Assembly (NCBI RefSeq): GCF_046736075.1
Contig: NZ_CP177163.1
Span: 3,844,001 to 3,908,000 of the forward strand
From: Stenotrophomonas sp046736075
GTDB lineage: Bacteria; Pseudomonadota; Gammaproteobacteria; Xanthomonadales; Xanthomonadaceae
DNA: 64,000 nucleotides
Direction: 5' to 3'
Below the pieces are notes generated by a model, which made no database searches, was not told the DNA's origin, and saw nothing but the letters and a program-made list of their open reading frames with translations. This document shows, piece by piece, positions 51,701-60,749 of the stretch (the first letter of the stretch is position 1; each line of letters opens with the position of its first letter). Position numbers and translations under genes: made by a program.

Positions 51701-53544
51701 CCGTTTCTTCCGCCCCCGCCTTCGACGGCAAGGCATTCGCGGCCCACCTGAGCACCGCCCCCGGCGTGTACCGCATGTATGCCGCCGACGACACGCTGCT
51801 GTACGTCGGCAAGGCGCGCGCGCTGCGCAACCGCGTGGGCAGCTATTTCAACGGCACGCCCAAGTCCACGCGGATCATGTCGATGCTGTCGCAGGTCGCG
51901 CGCATGGATGTGACTGTGACGCGCTCGGAGGCCGAGGCGCTGCTGCTGGAAAACCAGCTGATCAAGTCGCTGTCGCCGCGCTACAACGTCTCCCTGCGCG
52001 ACGACAAGACCTACCCGCACGTGCTGCTGACCCGCGAGGACTGGCCGCGCATCGCGCTGCACCGGGGGCCGCGCGCAGTACCCGGGCGCTATTACGGCCC
52101 TTACCCGGGCGTGACCGCCGTGCGCGACACGCTCAACCTGATGCACAAGCTGTTCAAGCTGCGCAGCTGCGAGGACAGCGTGTTCCGCAACCGCTCGCGG
52201 CCCTGCCTGCAGTACCAGATCGGGCGCTGCAGCGCGCCGTGCGTGGACCTGGTGGCGGCTGACGACTACGCCGAGTCGGTGCGCCGCGCCTCGATGTTCC
52301 TGGAAGGCAAGAGCGACCAGCTCGCGCGCGAACTGGGCACGCAGATGCAGGCGGCCAGCGAGGCGCTGGAGTTCGAGCAGGCCGCGCGCCTGCGCGACCT
52401 CATCACCGCGCTGCGCAGCATGCAGACCCGCCAGTACGTGGACGGCCGCGCCGCCGACCTGGACGTGCTCGCCTGCGCCACGCAGGGCGCCAACGCCTGC
52501 GTGATGCTGCTGGCCTTCCGTGACGGCCGCAACCTGGGCACGCGGCCGTTCTATCCGCGCACCAACGGCGAGGAAAGCGCCGACGAGGTGCTCGGCGCGT
52601 TTGTTTCGCAGTACTACGCAGAACATTCGCCGCCCCGCGAGATCCTGCTCGACCGCGAAATTCCCGATGCCAGCCTGATCGAATCGGCGCTGTCGGCCTC
52701 GGCCGAACACAAGGTGCAGCTGCGCTGGAACGTGCGCGGCGAGCGCGCCGGCTATGTCGAACTGGCCAGCCGCAACGCGCAGATCACCCTGGTCAGCGAA
52801 CTTACCAGCCGCAGCGCCCAGCACGCGCGCAGCGAAGACCTGCGGAAGATGCTGGGGCTGGCCGAGCAGGTCAAACGCGTGGAGTGTTTCGACATCAGCC
52901 ACACGATGGGCGAGGCCACGGTGGCGTCGTGCGTGGTGTTCGATGCCAGCGGTCCGGTACGCAGCCAGTACCGCCGTTTCAACATCAGCGGCATCGAGCC
53001 GGGCGATGATTACGCCGCGATGCGCCAGGCCATCGACCGCCGCTTCCGCCGTGCGGTGGAAGAGGACGGCGTGCTGCCGGACCTGCTGTTGATCGATGGT
53101 GGCGCAGGCCAGCTGGGCCAGGCCCAGGCGGCCCTGGCCGATCTGGGCGTGGAAGGGGTGATGCTGGTCGGCGTGGCCAAGGGCGTGGAACGCAGGGCAG
53201 GGCACGAGGCGCTGGTCCTGCCGGACGGCCGCGAACTGCGCCCCGGCGCGGCGTCGCCGGCCCTCCAGTTCATCCAGCAGGTGCGCGATGAAGCCCATCG
53301 CTTCGCCATCACCGGCCACCGCGGCCGTCGCCAGAAGGCGCGGATGACCAGCAAGCTGGAGGATATCGCCGGTATCGGCCCGCGCCGCCGCGCCAGCCTG
53401 CTCAAGCATTTCGGCGGTCTGGTCGGCCTCAAAGCGGCCGGCGAGGCGGAAATCGCGAAAGTGGAGGGCATCAATGACGCCCTCGCTGCACGCATCTACG
53501 CTAACCTTCATGGACTGCCCACGCCCGACGCGGCGGGCGAGTAG
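51697..53544 (+). CDS. uvrC: Excinuclease ABC subunit C
   Basis: 615 residues. Makes both incisions in nucleotide excision repair. It has an N-terminal GIY-YIG domain (GVYRMYAADDTLLYVGKARA), a Cys-rich segment (RPCLQYQIGRCSAPCV), a UVR domain (ASEALEFEQAARLRDLI), an RNase H-like endonuclease (VECFDISHTMGEATVASCVV; LLIDGGAGQL; PALQFIQQVRDEAHRFAI) and C-terminal HhH repeats (LEDIAGIGPRRRASLLKHFG). The ATG at 51697 overlaps the previous stop. Confidence 0.96.
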   Translation: MTVSSAPAFDGKAFAAHLSTAPGVYRMYAADDTLLYVGKARALRNRVGSYFNGTPKSTRIMSMLSQVARMDVTVTRSEAEALLLENQLIKSLSPRYNVSLRDDKTYPHVLLTREDWPRIALHRGPRAVPGRYYGPYPGVTAVRDTLNLMHKLFKLRSCEDSVFRNRSRPCLQYQIGRCSAPCVDLVAADDYAESVRRASMFLEGKSDQLARELGTQMQAASEALEFEQAARLRDLITALRSMQTRQYVDGRAADLDVLACATQGANACVMLLAFRDGRNLGTRPFYPRTNGEESADEVLGAFVSQYYAEHSPPREILLDREIPDASLIESALSASAEHKVQLRWNVRGERAGYVELASRNAQITLVSELTSRSAQHARSEDLRKMLGLAEQVKRVECFDISHTMGEATVASCVVFDASGPVRSQYRRFNISGIEPGDDYAAMRQAIDRRFRRAVEEDGVLPDLLLIDGGAGQLGQAQAALADLGVEGVMLVGVAKGVERRAGHEALVLPDGRELRPGAASPALQFIQQVRDEAHRFAITGHRGRRQKARMTSKLEDIAGIGPRRRASLLKHFGGLVGLKAAGEAEIAKVEGINDALAARIYANLHGLPTPDAAGE

Positions 53545-53553
53545 AGAGACGCA

Positions 53554-54177
53554 ATGAAGTTGACCCTCCCCACCTGGCTGACCCTGCTGCGGATCGTGAT
53601 GATCCCGGTACTGGTGCTGGTGTTCTACCTCCCCTACAAGTGGACCAATTTCGCCTCCGCGGCGATCTTCGGCCTGGCGGCATTGACCGATTGGCTGGAC
53701 GGCTGGATCGCGCGCCGCTACGACCTGGCCTCGGCGTTCGGCGCCTTCCTCGACCCGGTCGCGGACAAACTGATGGTGGCCGTGGCGCTGTTCCTGATCG
53801 TGCAGGGCCATCCCACGCCGTGGATGGCGTTCTGGGCGGCCGTGATAGTCGGCCGCGAAATCGCCGTGTCGGCGCTGCGCGAGTGGATGGCCGAGATCGG
53901 CCAGCGTGCCAAGGTGCGCGTCGCTCTGATCGGCAAGATCAAGACCACCGCGCAGATGGTGGCATTGCTGTGCCTGCTGTACTCGGTGGCGCCGCATACG
54001 CCGATGCGCGAGATATGGATGGGCGAAGTGGTGTTCCACATCGGCGACTGGACGCTGGCGATCGCTGCCGTGCTGACGCTGTTCTCGGGCCTGCAGTACC
54101 TGCATGCGGCCTGGCCGAGCCTGCGTGAAGACGAACGTGCCGCGCGTGAAAGCGCCAAGGCAAAAAAGAATGGCTGA
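53554..54177 (+). CDS. pgsA: Phosphatidylglycerophosphate synthase
   Basis: 207 residues. Transfers a phosphatidyl group from CDP-diacylglycerol to glycerol 3-phosphate. The CDP-alcohol motif D-G-x2-A-R-x8-G-x3-D-x3-D is complete (DGWIARRYDLASAFGAFLDP, then VADK). Several hydrophobic helices; basic C-terminal tail. It lies 9 bp after uvrC, the usual pair in proteobacteria, and ends the long colinear gene series before tRNA-Gly. Confidence 0.94.
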   Translation: MKLTLPTWLTLLRIVMIPVLVLVFYLPYKWTNFASAAIFGLAALTDWLDGWIARRYDLASAFGAFLDPVADKLMVAVALFLIVQGHPTPWMAFWAAVIVGREIAVSALREWMAEIGQRAKVRVALIGKIKTTAQMVALLCLLYSVAPHTPMREIWMGEVVFHIGDWTLAIAAVLTLFSGLQYLHAAWPSLREDERAARESAKAKKNG

Positions 54178-54183
54178 GGGCTG

Positions 54184-54211
54184 TTGACAGCACCGCGTTT
54201 GGCTGTAGAAT
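54184..54211 (+). promoter_or_regulatory. Promoter of first tRNA-Gly
   Basis: Consensus TTGACA (54184-54189), a 16-bp spacer and TAGAAT (54206-54211), 12 bp before the tRNA. It starts 7 bp after the pgsA stop. Confidence 0.8.
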
Positions 54212-54223
54212 TTCGCCTCCCAA

Positions 54224-54299
<76 letters not shown>

Positions 54300-54342
54300 G
54301 ATATCGGTTTTCAAGGCGATTCATCGCACTGGACACCAACAG

Positions 54343-54368
54343 AAAAAGCGACCGGAAGGTCGCTTTTT
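54343..54368. terminator. Bidirectional intrinsic terminator
   Basis: AAAAAGCGACC-GGAA-GGTCGCTTTTT: an 11-bp stem with A and T runs on both sides. It serves tRNA-Gly on the plus strand and the convergent gene ending at 54400. Confidence 0.9.
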
Positions 54369-54399
54369 CTGTTTCTGCCGTTGGCTTTGACAGGCACCC

Positions 54400-55014
54400 T
54401 TACGGCGTCGTGCGCGACGCCGCAGCGCAATCGTCCTCCAGCCTCAGGCGTTCGTCATCAATGCCCACGCAGCGCTGGACGAGCGTGTCCTCCTGGAGGG
54501 CCGCAAAGCTCATCAGCCACGGTGCCGGCAGAGGATGGAACGCACTGGCGGGGCCGTCGGCCAGATCGATGGCCATGTCGATCGAATCCAGGCAGCTCTG
54601 CAGCATCACGAGGTCGAGTTGGACCAGCGCGCCGTTGCGCACCGCAAGCAGCAACAGCCCATCTTCCTGACCCGCGCCGCAGTAGCCCATCGGCATGCCG
54701 GGACGCGACGCGGCGCTGATGAACAGCACCAGGCTGGTGTCCGGCTCGGTCGCGGTGGCGTGGCGGCCCACCGCGAACAGCGTGTCCGAACGGGTCAGCG
54801 CATCGCGCAGTGTCGGATTTACCCGCAGAACGGTCGTGCCCGCAGCGGACAGCAGCTGGGCGCTGCCGGTGGCACCGTCGATGCGCAGGCGTGCACCGCT
54901 GCCGTCCGCCAGTGGCAGGCTGAGGGGCGGCGGTGCAGCCAAGGCAGGGCAGCAGGCACCTGCCGCGGCCACGGCGGTGCACAGGCCCAGTAGCCGGGTG
55001 AGAAGGCGTTTCAT
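54400..55014 (-). CDS. Exported protein of unknown function
   Basis: 204 residues, not recognised. The signal peptide is MKRLLTRLLGLCTAVAAAGA (then CCPALA), which could also be read as a lipobox-like Cys. The mature part is mostly beta-like with scattered cysteines (MGYCGAGQEDG; LQSCLDS; VQRCVGIDDERLR; DDCAAAS). The start at 55014 is chosen for the signal. It lies between the tRNA-Gly terminator and a divergent oxidoreductase. Confidence 0.65.
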   Translation of the reverse strand: MKRLLTRLLGLCTAVAAAGACCPALAAPPPLSLPLADGSGARLRIDGATGSAQLLSAAGTTVLRVNPTLRDALTRSDTLFAVGRHATATEPDTSLVLFISAASRPGMPMGYCGAGQEDGLLLLAVRNGALVQLDLVMLQSCLDSIDMAIDLADGPASAFHPLPAPWLMSFAALQEDTLVQRCVGIDDERLRLEDDCAAASRTTP

Positions 55015-55149
55015 GGCGCGGATTGTCACATGGGGGCCATGCGGCCCGCTGCGGGCGTGTCGCTTCATACCCGCTTCACCGGTACTTCATGGCCGCTCCG
55101 CCGGCGACCTCGATCCTGCACATCTCGCCTGCGCAGGACCACGCCACCA

Positions 55150-56256
55150 ATGCAAACCGCTTCTTCCGCCGACGACTGGGACCTGGTCGTGGTCGGCGCC
55201 AGCTTTGCCGGCGCAGCCTGCGCGCTGGCGGCTGCCCAGTACGGCCTGCGTGTGTGCGTACTCGAGCGCAAGGCCGATCCCGGTGCGCGCCTGCATACCA
55301 CCGGGATCATCGTGAAGGAGGCGATCGAGCAGACCTGGCTGCGACGCGTGCCCGATGCACTGATGCAGCGGGTGGAGCACGTGCGTATGTATGCCCCGTG
55401 CCTGCGCAGCGTGCTGCTGGCCGCGCCGGGCTATTACTTCATGACCACCGATACGCCGAACCTGCTGCGCTGGCTGGCCAGCGAACTGCGTGCCAGCGGG
55501 GTGGCGCTGCGCCTGGGTCAGTCGTTCACCCATGCGCGGCGCGAGGGCGTGGGCTGGCAGGTGGAGGGCGTGGGGCGCACCCGCTATCTGGTCGGTGCCG
55601 ACGGCGCCACCTCGCGCGTGGCGGAGCGCACCGGGCTGGGCCGGGTGCGGGACCATCTCTATGGCGTGGAGCAGGAGTTTGCCGGCGTGGTGTTGCCCGA
55701 GGCCGGCGCGCTGCACTGTTTTGCGAGCCGGCGCTTCGCGCCCGGCTACATCGGCTGGGTCGCGCAGAACCCGACCGGCGTGCAGGTCGGGCTGGCACTG
55801 CGCCACGATCCCGCGCGGGCGCGGCAGCCGGACCGGGACGGCTTCCTGGCGCACGTCCGCGACGTGGTCGGCCTGCCCGCCACCGCCCAGGCCAGCGCTA
55901 CCCGCGCCGGCCTGGTGCCGTGCGGGCTGCCGGACGGCCCGATCACCGCGCCCGGCGTGATCCTGACCGGCGACGCGGCCGGCATCGTCTCGCCGCTGTC
56001 GGCCGGCGGCATTCATTCCTCGTGGCGGCATGGATGGACCGTGGGCGATGCAGTCGCGCTGCATCTGCGCGGGCAGGGGCCGGCAGCGGAGGGCGTTGCC
56101 GCCGGCGCAGCACCGCGGTTCCGGGCCAAGCGGGTTCTGCGCTGGGCGATGGACCATCTGCAGATGGACTGGCCGCTGGATCTGGCCCTGCAGTCGGGTG
56201 TGATGCGGCGGGTGGCCGAACAGATCTATTTCCATCGACGCGGCATGCGCGTGTGA
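55150..56256 (+). CDS. FAD-dependent oxidoreductase (geranylgeranyl reductase-like)
   Basis: 368 residues. FAD-binding GxGxxG variant LVVVGASFAGAACALAAAQY with the ERK end of the dinucleotide fold, second motif VGADGATSRVAERTG, and FAD ribityl site ILTGDAAGIVSPLSAGGI. The pattern fits the GGR/lipid-reductase branch of flavoprotein monooxygenase-like enzymes. The substrate is not predictable. The ATG at 55150 is chosen because the flavin fold starts 12 residues later. Confidence 0.8.
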   Translation: MQTASSADDWDLVVVGASFAGAACALAAAQYGLRVCVLERKADPGARLHTTGIIVKEAIEQTWLRRVPDALMQRVEHVRMYAPCLRSVLLAAPGYYFMTTDTPNLLRWLASELRASGVALRLGQSFTHARREGVGWQVEGVGRTRYLVGADGATSRVAERTGLGRVRDHLYGVEQEFAGVVLPEAGALHCFASRRFAPGYIGWVAQNPTGVQVGLALRHDPARARQPDRDGFLAHVRDVVGLPATAQASATRAGLVPCGLPDGPITAPGVILTGDAAGIVSPLSAGGIHSSWRHGWTVGDAVALHLRGQGPAAEGVAAGAAPRFRAKRVLRWAMDHLQMDWPLDLALQSGVMRRVAEQIYFHRRGMRV

Positions 56257-56305
56257 GGGCGGTTCACGGTGAACGCGGCCATTCCACACCGGCTGAACAA
56301 GCATG

Positions 56306-56334
56306 TTGACGGCGTGAAGGAATCCCGACACAAT
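56306..56334 (+). promoter_or_regulatory. Candidate promoter of second tRNA-Gly
   Basis: TTGACG (56306-56311) and CACAAT (56329-56334) with a 17-bp spacer; a ~75-nt leader would precede the tRNA. Confidence 0.45.
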
Positions 56335-56414
56335 AGCGCTCCTTCGACGCAGGTCGAGGGGCCGGCAGCCTCCAACACCCCCGGGTGTGATGCGGTCGGG
56401 GCAGGCGAAAGTCT

Positions 56415-56490
<76 letters not shown>

Positions 56491-56498
56491 TATTTCGA

Positions 56499-56525
56499 CA
56501 GGGCCCCCTTGGGGCCTTGTTTTTC
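56499..56525 (+). terminator. Intrinsic terminator after tRNA-Gly copy 2
   Basis: CAGGGCCCC-CTT-GGGGCCTTG (one G-T pair) followed by TTTTTC. Confidence 0.75.
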
Positions 56526-56636
56526 TCCGCGATGGCACGCGGGCATCCTGAGCGGCCCGGTCGTTGCGGATGTGAAATAAAGTGTGAAAAGGCTGGTGTG
56601 TTACTCGCGGTTTCGGTAACATATGCGCCTGATTTT

Positions 56637-56712
<76 letters not shown>

Positions 56713-56759
56713 AATCCTGACCAGGCCCCGTTCTCGGGGTCTTGTCATATAGGGTCACC

Positions 56760-56833
56760 GGCCTGGTGGCAGAGTGGTCATGCAGCGGACTGCAAATCCG
56801 CGTACGCCGGTTCAATTCCGACCCAGGCCTCCA
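56760..56833 (+). tRNA. tRNA-Cys (GCA)
   Basis: 74-nt cloverleaf with acceptor GGCCTGG/CCAGGCC, anticodon GCA in CTGCAAA, T-loop GGTTCAATTCC and an encoded CCA. Confidence 0.97.
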
Positions 56834-56850
56834 TCTTGATTCAAACGATC

Positions 56851-56873
56851 AGCCCGCCAAAAGCGGGCTTTTT
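56851..56873 (+). terminator. Intrinsic terminator after tRNA-Cys
   Basis: AGCCCGC-CAAAA-GCGGGCT followed by TTTT. Confidence 0.85.
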
Positions 56874-56937
56874 GTTGTCTGCGCGATGCGTACAGGTTGT
56901 ACGCTCAGGGGCACCACGCGTTGAACAGGAGTGCTGC

Positions 56938-57378
56938 ATGGGTGTGCTGGACATCATGGTTGCCCTGGCTGTTGCCGGCCTGTCGATGCCAGCCGGCGCT
57001 TCGGGCGGTGCTGAACGCCCCACGCCGCGCTACGAAATTTCCGTCGAACGCCTGCAGGTTGCCGCGGCTACGGGGAAATCGGCGGGCGATGTGCTGTCCG
57101 ACAACAACCTGAAGGCGCAGCTCGAATCACGGCTTGGCGACACCGACGTGGTGCGCGCGATCGTTGGCGATGCGGTACTGGCCGAGATGGTGGAGGCCAG
57201 CCATGTCCCGACCTACACGCCAGACCGTGACGGGCGCACCGTGCTCACCGTGCGGCTGATTCTGGACGACCGCAGTTCGCTCGACTTCCGCCTGCCGGTT
57301 CGCAGAACCACCGCTGACGCGCTTGAGGACACCGCACGTACCGCAGGCGGCGCGCGCATCGCCCCGGGCGCGCAGTAG
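56938..57378 (+). CDS. Small exported protein of unknown function
   Basis: 146 residues, not recognised. Short hydrophobic N-terminus (MGVLDIMVALAVAGLSMPAG) that could be a signal peptide, then a soluble part (RYEISVERLQVAAATGKSAG; DGRTVLTVRLILDDRSSLDF) with no cysteine. An AGGAG lies 6 bp before the ATG, which supports this start. It stands alone between the tRNA cluster and the BLUF gene. Confidence 0.6.
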   Translation: MGVLDIMVALAVAGLSMPAGASGGAERPTPRYEISVERLQVAAATGKSAGDVLSDNNLKAQLESRLGDTDVVRAIVGDAVLAEMVEASHVPTYTPDRDGRTVLTVRLILDDRSSLDFRLPVRRTTADALEDTARTAGGARIAPGAQ

Positions 57379-57513
57379 CCTGCGCGCGTCTTCCCGTGCT
57401 CCGTGTGCGCAGGGCTTTGCCGATCCTGTCGGTATGAACGCTTCAGACGCCGCCTGCTTCCCGTGGCGGGAATCGTGCCAGCATGATGCTCTGCTTCAAC
57501 CTGGATACACCCG

Positions 57514-57963
57514 ATGCCCCTGCGTGCGATCGCCTATGTCAGTGAGGCACGTTCCGACCTCTCCACCGCTGCGCTGGAGACACTGGTCGAGGACGCCACA
57601 CGCTTCAATGGCGTGGCCGGGGTCACCGGCGTGCTGCTGTACGACGGCGGCCGCTTCCTGCAGTACTTCGAAGGGCCCGATGACGGTGTGTCGGCGGTGT
57701 ACGAACGGGTGCTGCAGGCGCGCAGCCATGAGCACCTGGTTGAACTTGCGCGCGGCCACGTCTCCAGCCGTGCCTTTCCGTACTGGGGCATGCGCTGGCT
57801 CGGTGTCGAGCCCAGTCTGATCCGGCAGTTGAGTACCGGCGACTGGCTGGGGTTCGCACACCACCTGCATCAGGGCCCTGCGGTGACCGCCGGCATGGGG
57901 CTGCTGGTGCAGGTCGTCGCACCGCACGTGCCGCCGTCGCTGCTGGATCAGTACGCGCGGTAG
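57514..57963 (+). CDS. Stand-alone BLUF-domain blue-light sensor
   Basis: 149 residues. FAD-binding BLUF photoreceptor: N-terminal LRAIAYVSEA with the conserved Tyr, N in TRFNGVAGVTGVLLYDGG, and Gln in RFLQYFEGPDD, the residues of the light-driven hydrogen-bond switch. The C-terminal ~50 residues form a short helical cap. No output domain (EAL, GGDEF, cyclase) is attached and none is next to it, so the partner is unknown. The ATG begins right at the domain. Confidence 0.88.
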   Translation: MPLRAIAYVSEARSDLSTAALETLVEDATRFNGVAGVTGVLLYDGGRFLQYFEGPDDGVSAVYERVLQARSHEHLVELARGHVSSRAFPYWGMRWLGVEPSLIRQLSTGDWLGFAHHLHQGPAVTAGMGLLVQVVAPHVPPSLLDQYAR

Positions 57964-58398
57964 TGCACGGACGGTGGCAGCGCGCCCGCAGATTCGTCCG
58001 TGTCCGATGGAGCATGTGCCTGCCGGCCGGTAGCGTATCCCCGTCGGCGCACCATCCCATGCGCCGGCCTCCGGCGCGCATCCGACTCTCCCTGGTCGCT
58101 CCCTGCGCGTGACGCCCCGCTGGGCATCGTCGTGACCGGACCTTCTGCGTTGGCCGCCCGTACCGTGGCGGCGTGGGCCACGGGGCTGACATACCGCTGT
58201 CAACGATCAGGGGAGATGATGGCGCTGGGCTGACGGATCATCCTGAACGGTTCAGGCGTATTGCTGCGGGGACTGTCGCGGCCATTGACGTGGCGCGAAG
58301 ACCGTGCAAGCTTGGGGTGAACCAGGGGTGAAACGTACGTCTACGGCGCAATCACGCGGTTTATCGACACCACGCAGGGCAAGTCCACCGGAGGTCGT
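57964..58398. other. 435-bp intergenic region without a supported gene
   Basis: It contains only short open frames with unnatural composition (for example a Cys/Arg-rich 77-codon frame at 58000-58233). A TTGACG at 58286 has no good -10. No REP unit is seen, although a GTAG without stem occurs near 58032. Its GC content is similar to the surroundings. Confidence 0.5.
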
Positions 58399-58644
58399 AT
58401 GCAATACGGCGCACATGGCTTGGCTGAGGGAGTGCGGACCGAGTTGGAAGCCAGCTATGTGAAACATGGCTGCGGTCCGGAATTCTGGACGACGTACCAG
58501 CGGGTGCTCGACCGCCTGGTGCCACAGGGCACCTCGCGTACGCGGGTGACCAACGAACTGGCCCTGATCATCGAACAACTGGGTATCGTGCGTCGCGCAC
58601 AGATGGTGCCGCCGCGCAGCCCGGGGCGCCCGCGCGCACGTTGA
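58399..58644 (+). CDS. Small protein of unknown function
   Basis: 81 residues, not recognised; mostly helical and basic at the end (PPRSPGRPRAR). A GGAGG lies 4 bp before the ATG, a good ribosome-binding site, which is the main support. It converges with ccoG, whose stop is 34 bp away. Confidence 0.55.
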   Translation: MQYGAHGLAEGVRTELEASYVKHGCGPEFWTTYQRVLDRLVPQGTSRTRVTNELALIIEQLGIVRRAQMVPPRSPGRPRAR

Positions 58645-58678
58645 CCACCGGACGGGGGAGTCCGGAGCGCAGGGGAAC

Positions 58679-59782
58679 TCACCACCATTGCCAACCGATG
58701 CAGAGCAGCGCCACCAGGCATGCGCTCGCCGCGAGCGTGCGCGGACGCCACCAGCGCGGCCGCTGCTGCAGGGCGCGACGCGGGCTCACGTAGCGGATCA
58801 GTCCCTGCGGGAACCGCCACTCGCGCATCTGCCGGTTGCAGGCATCCACGCAGGCGCCACAGGCGATGCAGTCGGGTTGCGGACCGGAGCGGATGTCCAG
58901 CCCCATCGGGCAGGCGCGCACGCATGCGGCGCAGTCCATGCAGTCGCCGAGCCGGTCGGCGCTGAAGTGCGGCATCGGGCCGGCGATGTCGGCATGCGCG
59001 GCGCGGAAGGCGTAGTCGCTGGCGCTGACCGGGTCGAGCAGGCCGCGGCCGCGTTCGATCACGCCGCCCTGGCCGGGCAGCCGGGGACCCCGCGGTTCGC
59101 CGCGGCGCGCGTCGTACTGCATGCGCGGGGTGTCGTCGTCGCAGAACACCGCGTGCACCCGCGCGTACGGGCACAGATGGCGGCACACCTGTTCGCGCAG
59201 GAAGCCCGCATTGCCCCAGGTGGCAAGCGCATAGAACAGCACCCAGAACCGCTCCCAGCTGCTCCATGCGGGCTGCCACAGCGTGGCGACCAGCGTATCG
59301 ACAGGGGTGAAGAAGCCCACGAAGGTGATGCCGGTCCATAGCGCCACGGCCGCCCACAACACGTGCCGGATCACCCGCGCGGCCCCAGGCCAGGGCACCG
59401 CGCGTGCGGTGGCGCGGTCGATCCAGCCGAACAGGCGGCTCCACAGTGTCTGCGGGCACCCGTACCCGCACCACAGCCGGCCGCCGACGTTGGTCAGCAG
59501 CACCAGGCCGGTGGCCAGCACCGCCAGCGCGCCCAGCACCACCCAGGCGTCCTGCGGCCACAGCGTCACGCCGAACAGATCGAAACGCCGTGCAGGCAGG
59601 TCCAGCAGCAGCGCCTGGCTGCCGCGCCAGCGCAGCCACGGCAGGGCATAGAAGATCGCCAGCAGCGCCAGCGACAACAGCGGCCGCCAGCGCAGCGGTG
59701 CACGCCGACGGCCGGGATGGGCAGGCGCCGGAGCCGGTGCCGCGTCCACCAAGTGCAGGGGAACCCGTCGCGGCATGTTCAT
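58679..59782 (-). CDS. ccoG: Cytochrome oxidase accessory protein CcoG, C-terminally short
   Basis: 367 residues; family members usually have ~450-500. Polyferredoxin that prepares copper for cbb3 oxidase assembly. Membrane helices alternate with LWCGYGCPQTLW and CRHLCPYARVHAVFCDDDTP. Two [4Fe-4S] motifs follow: CMDCAACVRACPMGLDIR and CIACGACVDACNRQM. The protein then has one last helix (AASACLVALLCIGWQWW) and stops, so the C-terminal periplasmic Ig-like domain is missing. No frameshift remnant is seen downstream. The ATG at 59782 overlaps the stop of the small membrane protein gene (ATGA). No cco oxidase subunit genes are in the window. Confidence 0.88.
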   Translation of the reverse strand: MNMPRRVPLHLVDAAPAPAPAHPGRRRAPLRWRPLLSLALLAIFYALPWLRWRGSQALLLDLPARRFDLFGVTLWPQDAWVVLGALAVLATGLVLLTNVGGRLWCGYGCPQTLWSRLFGWIDRATARAVPWPGAARVIRHVLWAAVALWTGITFVGFFTPVDTLVATLWQPAWSSWERFWVLFYALATWGNAGFLREQVCRHLCPYARVHAVFCDDDTPRMQYDARRGEPRGPRLPGQGGVIERGRGLLDPVSASDYAFRAAHADIAGPMPHFSADRLGDCMDCAACVRACPMGLDIRSGPQPDCIACGACVDACNRQMREWRFPQGLIRYVSPRRALQQRPRWWRPRTLAASACLVALLCIGWQWW

Positions 59783-60075
59783 CCCAGCGGCAGATCGTCG
59801 TCGTCGCGGCGCGGCGGCCGCAGCAGGAAGCCAGTCAGCGTGCTGGCGGCGGCGGTCACCCCCCAGAACATGAAGAAGCCGACGGTATAACCCAGTTCGC
59901 GGCTGATCGCATGCTGGGGAAAGCTGATCTCGCGCAGCCGCAGCGGGTCCACGAAGGCGAAGAACACCAGGCTGGCCAGGCCCGCAGCGATGAAGCTGGG
60001 CCACAGCACGGCACCCCAGTGCTGGATCAGCCGTTGCCGGCGGGCGGGGTCGGGCGAGTCGTGCGGATCGTACAT
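59779..60075 (-). CDS. Small membrane protein upstream of ccoG
   Basis: 98 residues, function unknown. Two membrane helices (VLWPSFIAAGLASLVFFAFV; LGYTVGFFMFWGVTAAASTL) and a charged tail (RPPRRDDDDLPLG). The ATG at 60075 is chosen; the frame runs open further upstream into the region with the Anr box. It is translationally coupled to ccoG, so a part in cytochrome oxidase assembly is plausible. It does not resemble FixH. Confidence 0.7.
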   Translation of the reverse strand: MYDPHDSPDPARRQRLIQHWGAVLWPSFIAAGLASLVFFAFVDPLRLREISFPQHAISRELGYTVGFFMFWGVTAAASTLTGFLLRPPRRDDDDLPLG

Positions 60076-60169
60076 TGCGGCCCCGGTCAGGAGAGAGGGG
60101 CAGGGCGCGTCTATACTTCGCGCCACCGGAGGTCGGGGACGCCGCTGCGCGCATCCTGCAGGTGCGCTC

Positions 60170-60211
60170 AGCCTAGGCGGGGTCAGTGCCGGCGACATTG
60201 ATCCTGATCAA
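60170..60211. promoter_or_regulatory. Perfect FNR/Anr box with minus-strand -10
   Basis: TTGAT-CCTG-ATCAA at 60198-60211 is a perfect FNR/Anr consensus. On the minus strand a TAGGCT -10 (60175-60170) would start transcription near 60163, which puts the box centre at about -41.5, a class II position. On the plus strand it lies 57 bp before the haemoglobin ATG without a good -10. It may serve both directions. Confidence 0.75.
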
Positions 60212-60267
60212 GGCGTCCAGCCCCCTCGACCCCGACCCTGCTTCCCGTCCGCACCTGTTGGCCGCCC

Positions 60268-60705
60268 ATGCTGGATCTGTCCGAAAACCCGTTGCCCGTT
60301 GCTGCGCCCGAGCTGTGCAGCGAAGCCGAGGTCACCCGCCTGGTGCAGGACTTCTACGCCCGGGTGCGCGCCGAACCGCGCCTGGCGCCGGTGTTTGCCG
60401 CACGCGTGGACGACTGGGACGCGCACCTGGCCCAGCTGGTGGATTTCTGGTCGGCGATGCTGCGCGGCACGCGGCGCTTCAAGGGCGCCCCCATGCCCAA
60501 GCACATGGCCATGAAGGAGCTGGACCGCGATCTGTTCGACCGCTGGCTGTGCCTGTTCCGGATCACCACGGCCGAGTGCGGCAATGCGCCCATGCAGCGC
60601 CTGGCCGATGACGTGGCCACCCGCATCGCCGATACGTTCTGGCGGCGCTTCCAGATGCTGCATTGGCCGAGCCTGCCGATGCTGGGGCAGCCCCGGCTGG
60701 ATTGA
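60268..60705 (+). CDS. Group III truncated haemoglobin
   Basis: 145 residues. Two-over-two globin fold: LVQDFYARVRAEPRLAPVFA, then WDAHLAQLVDFWSAMLRGTR, and the proximal His region (KHMAMKELDRDLFDRWLCLF). Likely binds O2 or NO under low oxygen. It follows the Anr box and precedes hemN by 44 bp, so the two are probably co-transcribed. Confidence 0.88.
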   Translation: MLDLSENPLPVAAPELCSEAEVTRLVQDFYARVRAEPRLAPVFAARVDDWDAHLAQLVDFWSAMLRGTRRFKGAPMPKHMAMKELDRDLFDRWLCLFRITTAECGNAPMQRLADDVATRIADTFWRRFQMLHWPSLPMLGQPRLD

Positions 60706-60749
60706 TCTGGCGCAATGCGGCCGGGCCCGGCACGGGGCACGCTGGCGGC

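Noticed and set aside
58000..58233. 77-codon plus-strand frame between the BLUF gene and the small gene at 58399
   Set aside because: Cys/Arg-rich composition, no ribosome-binding site, no natural N-terminus.
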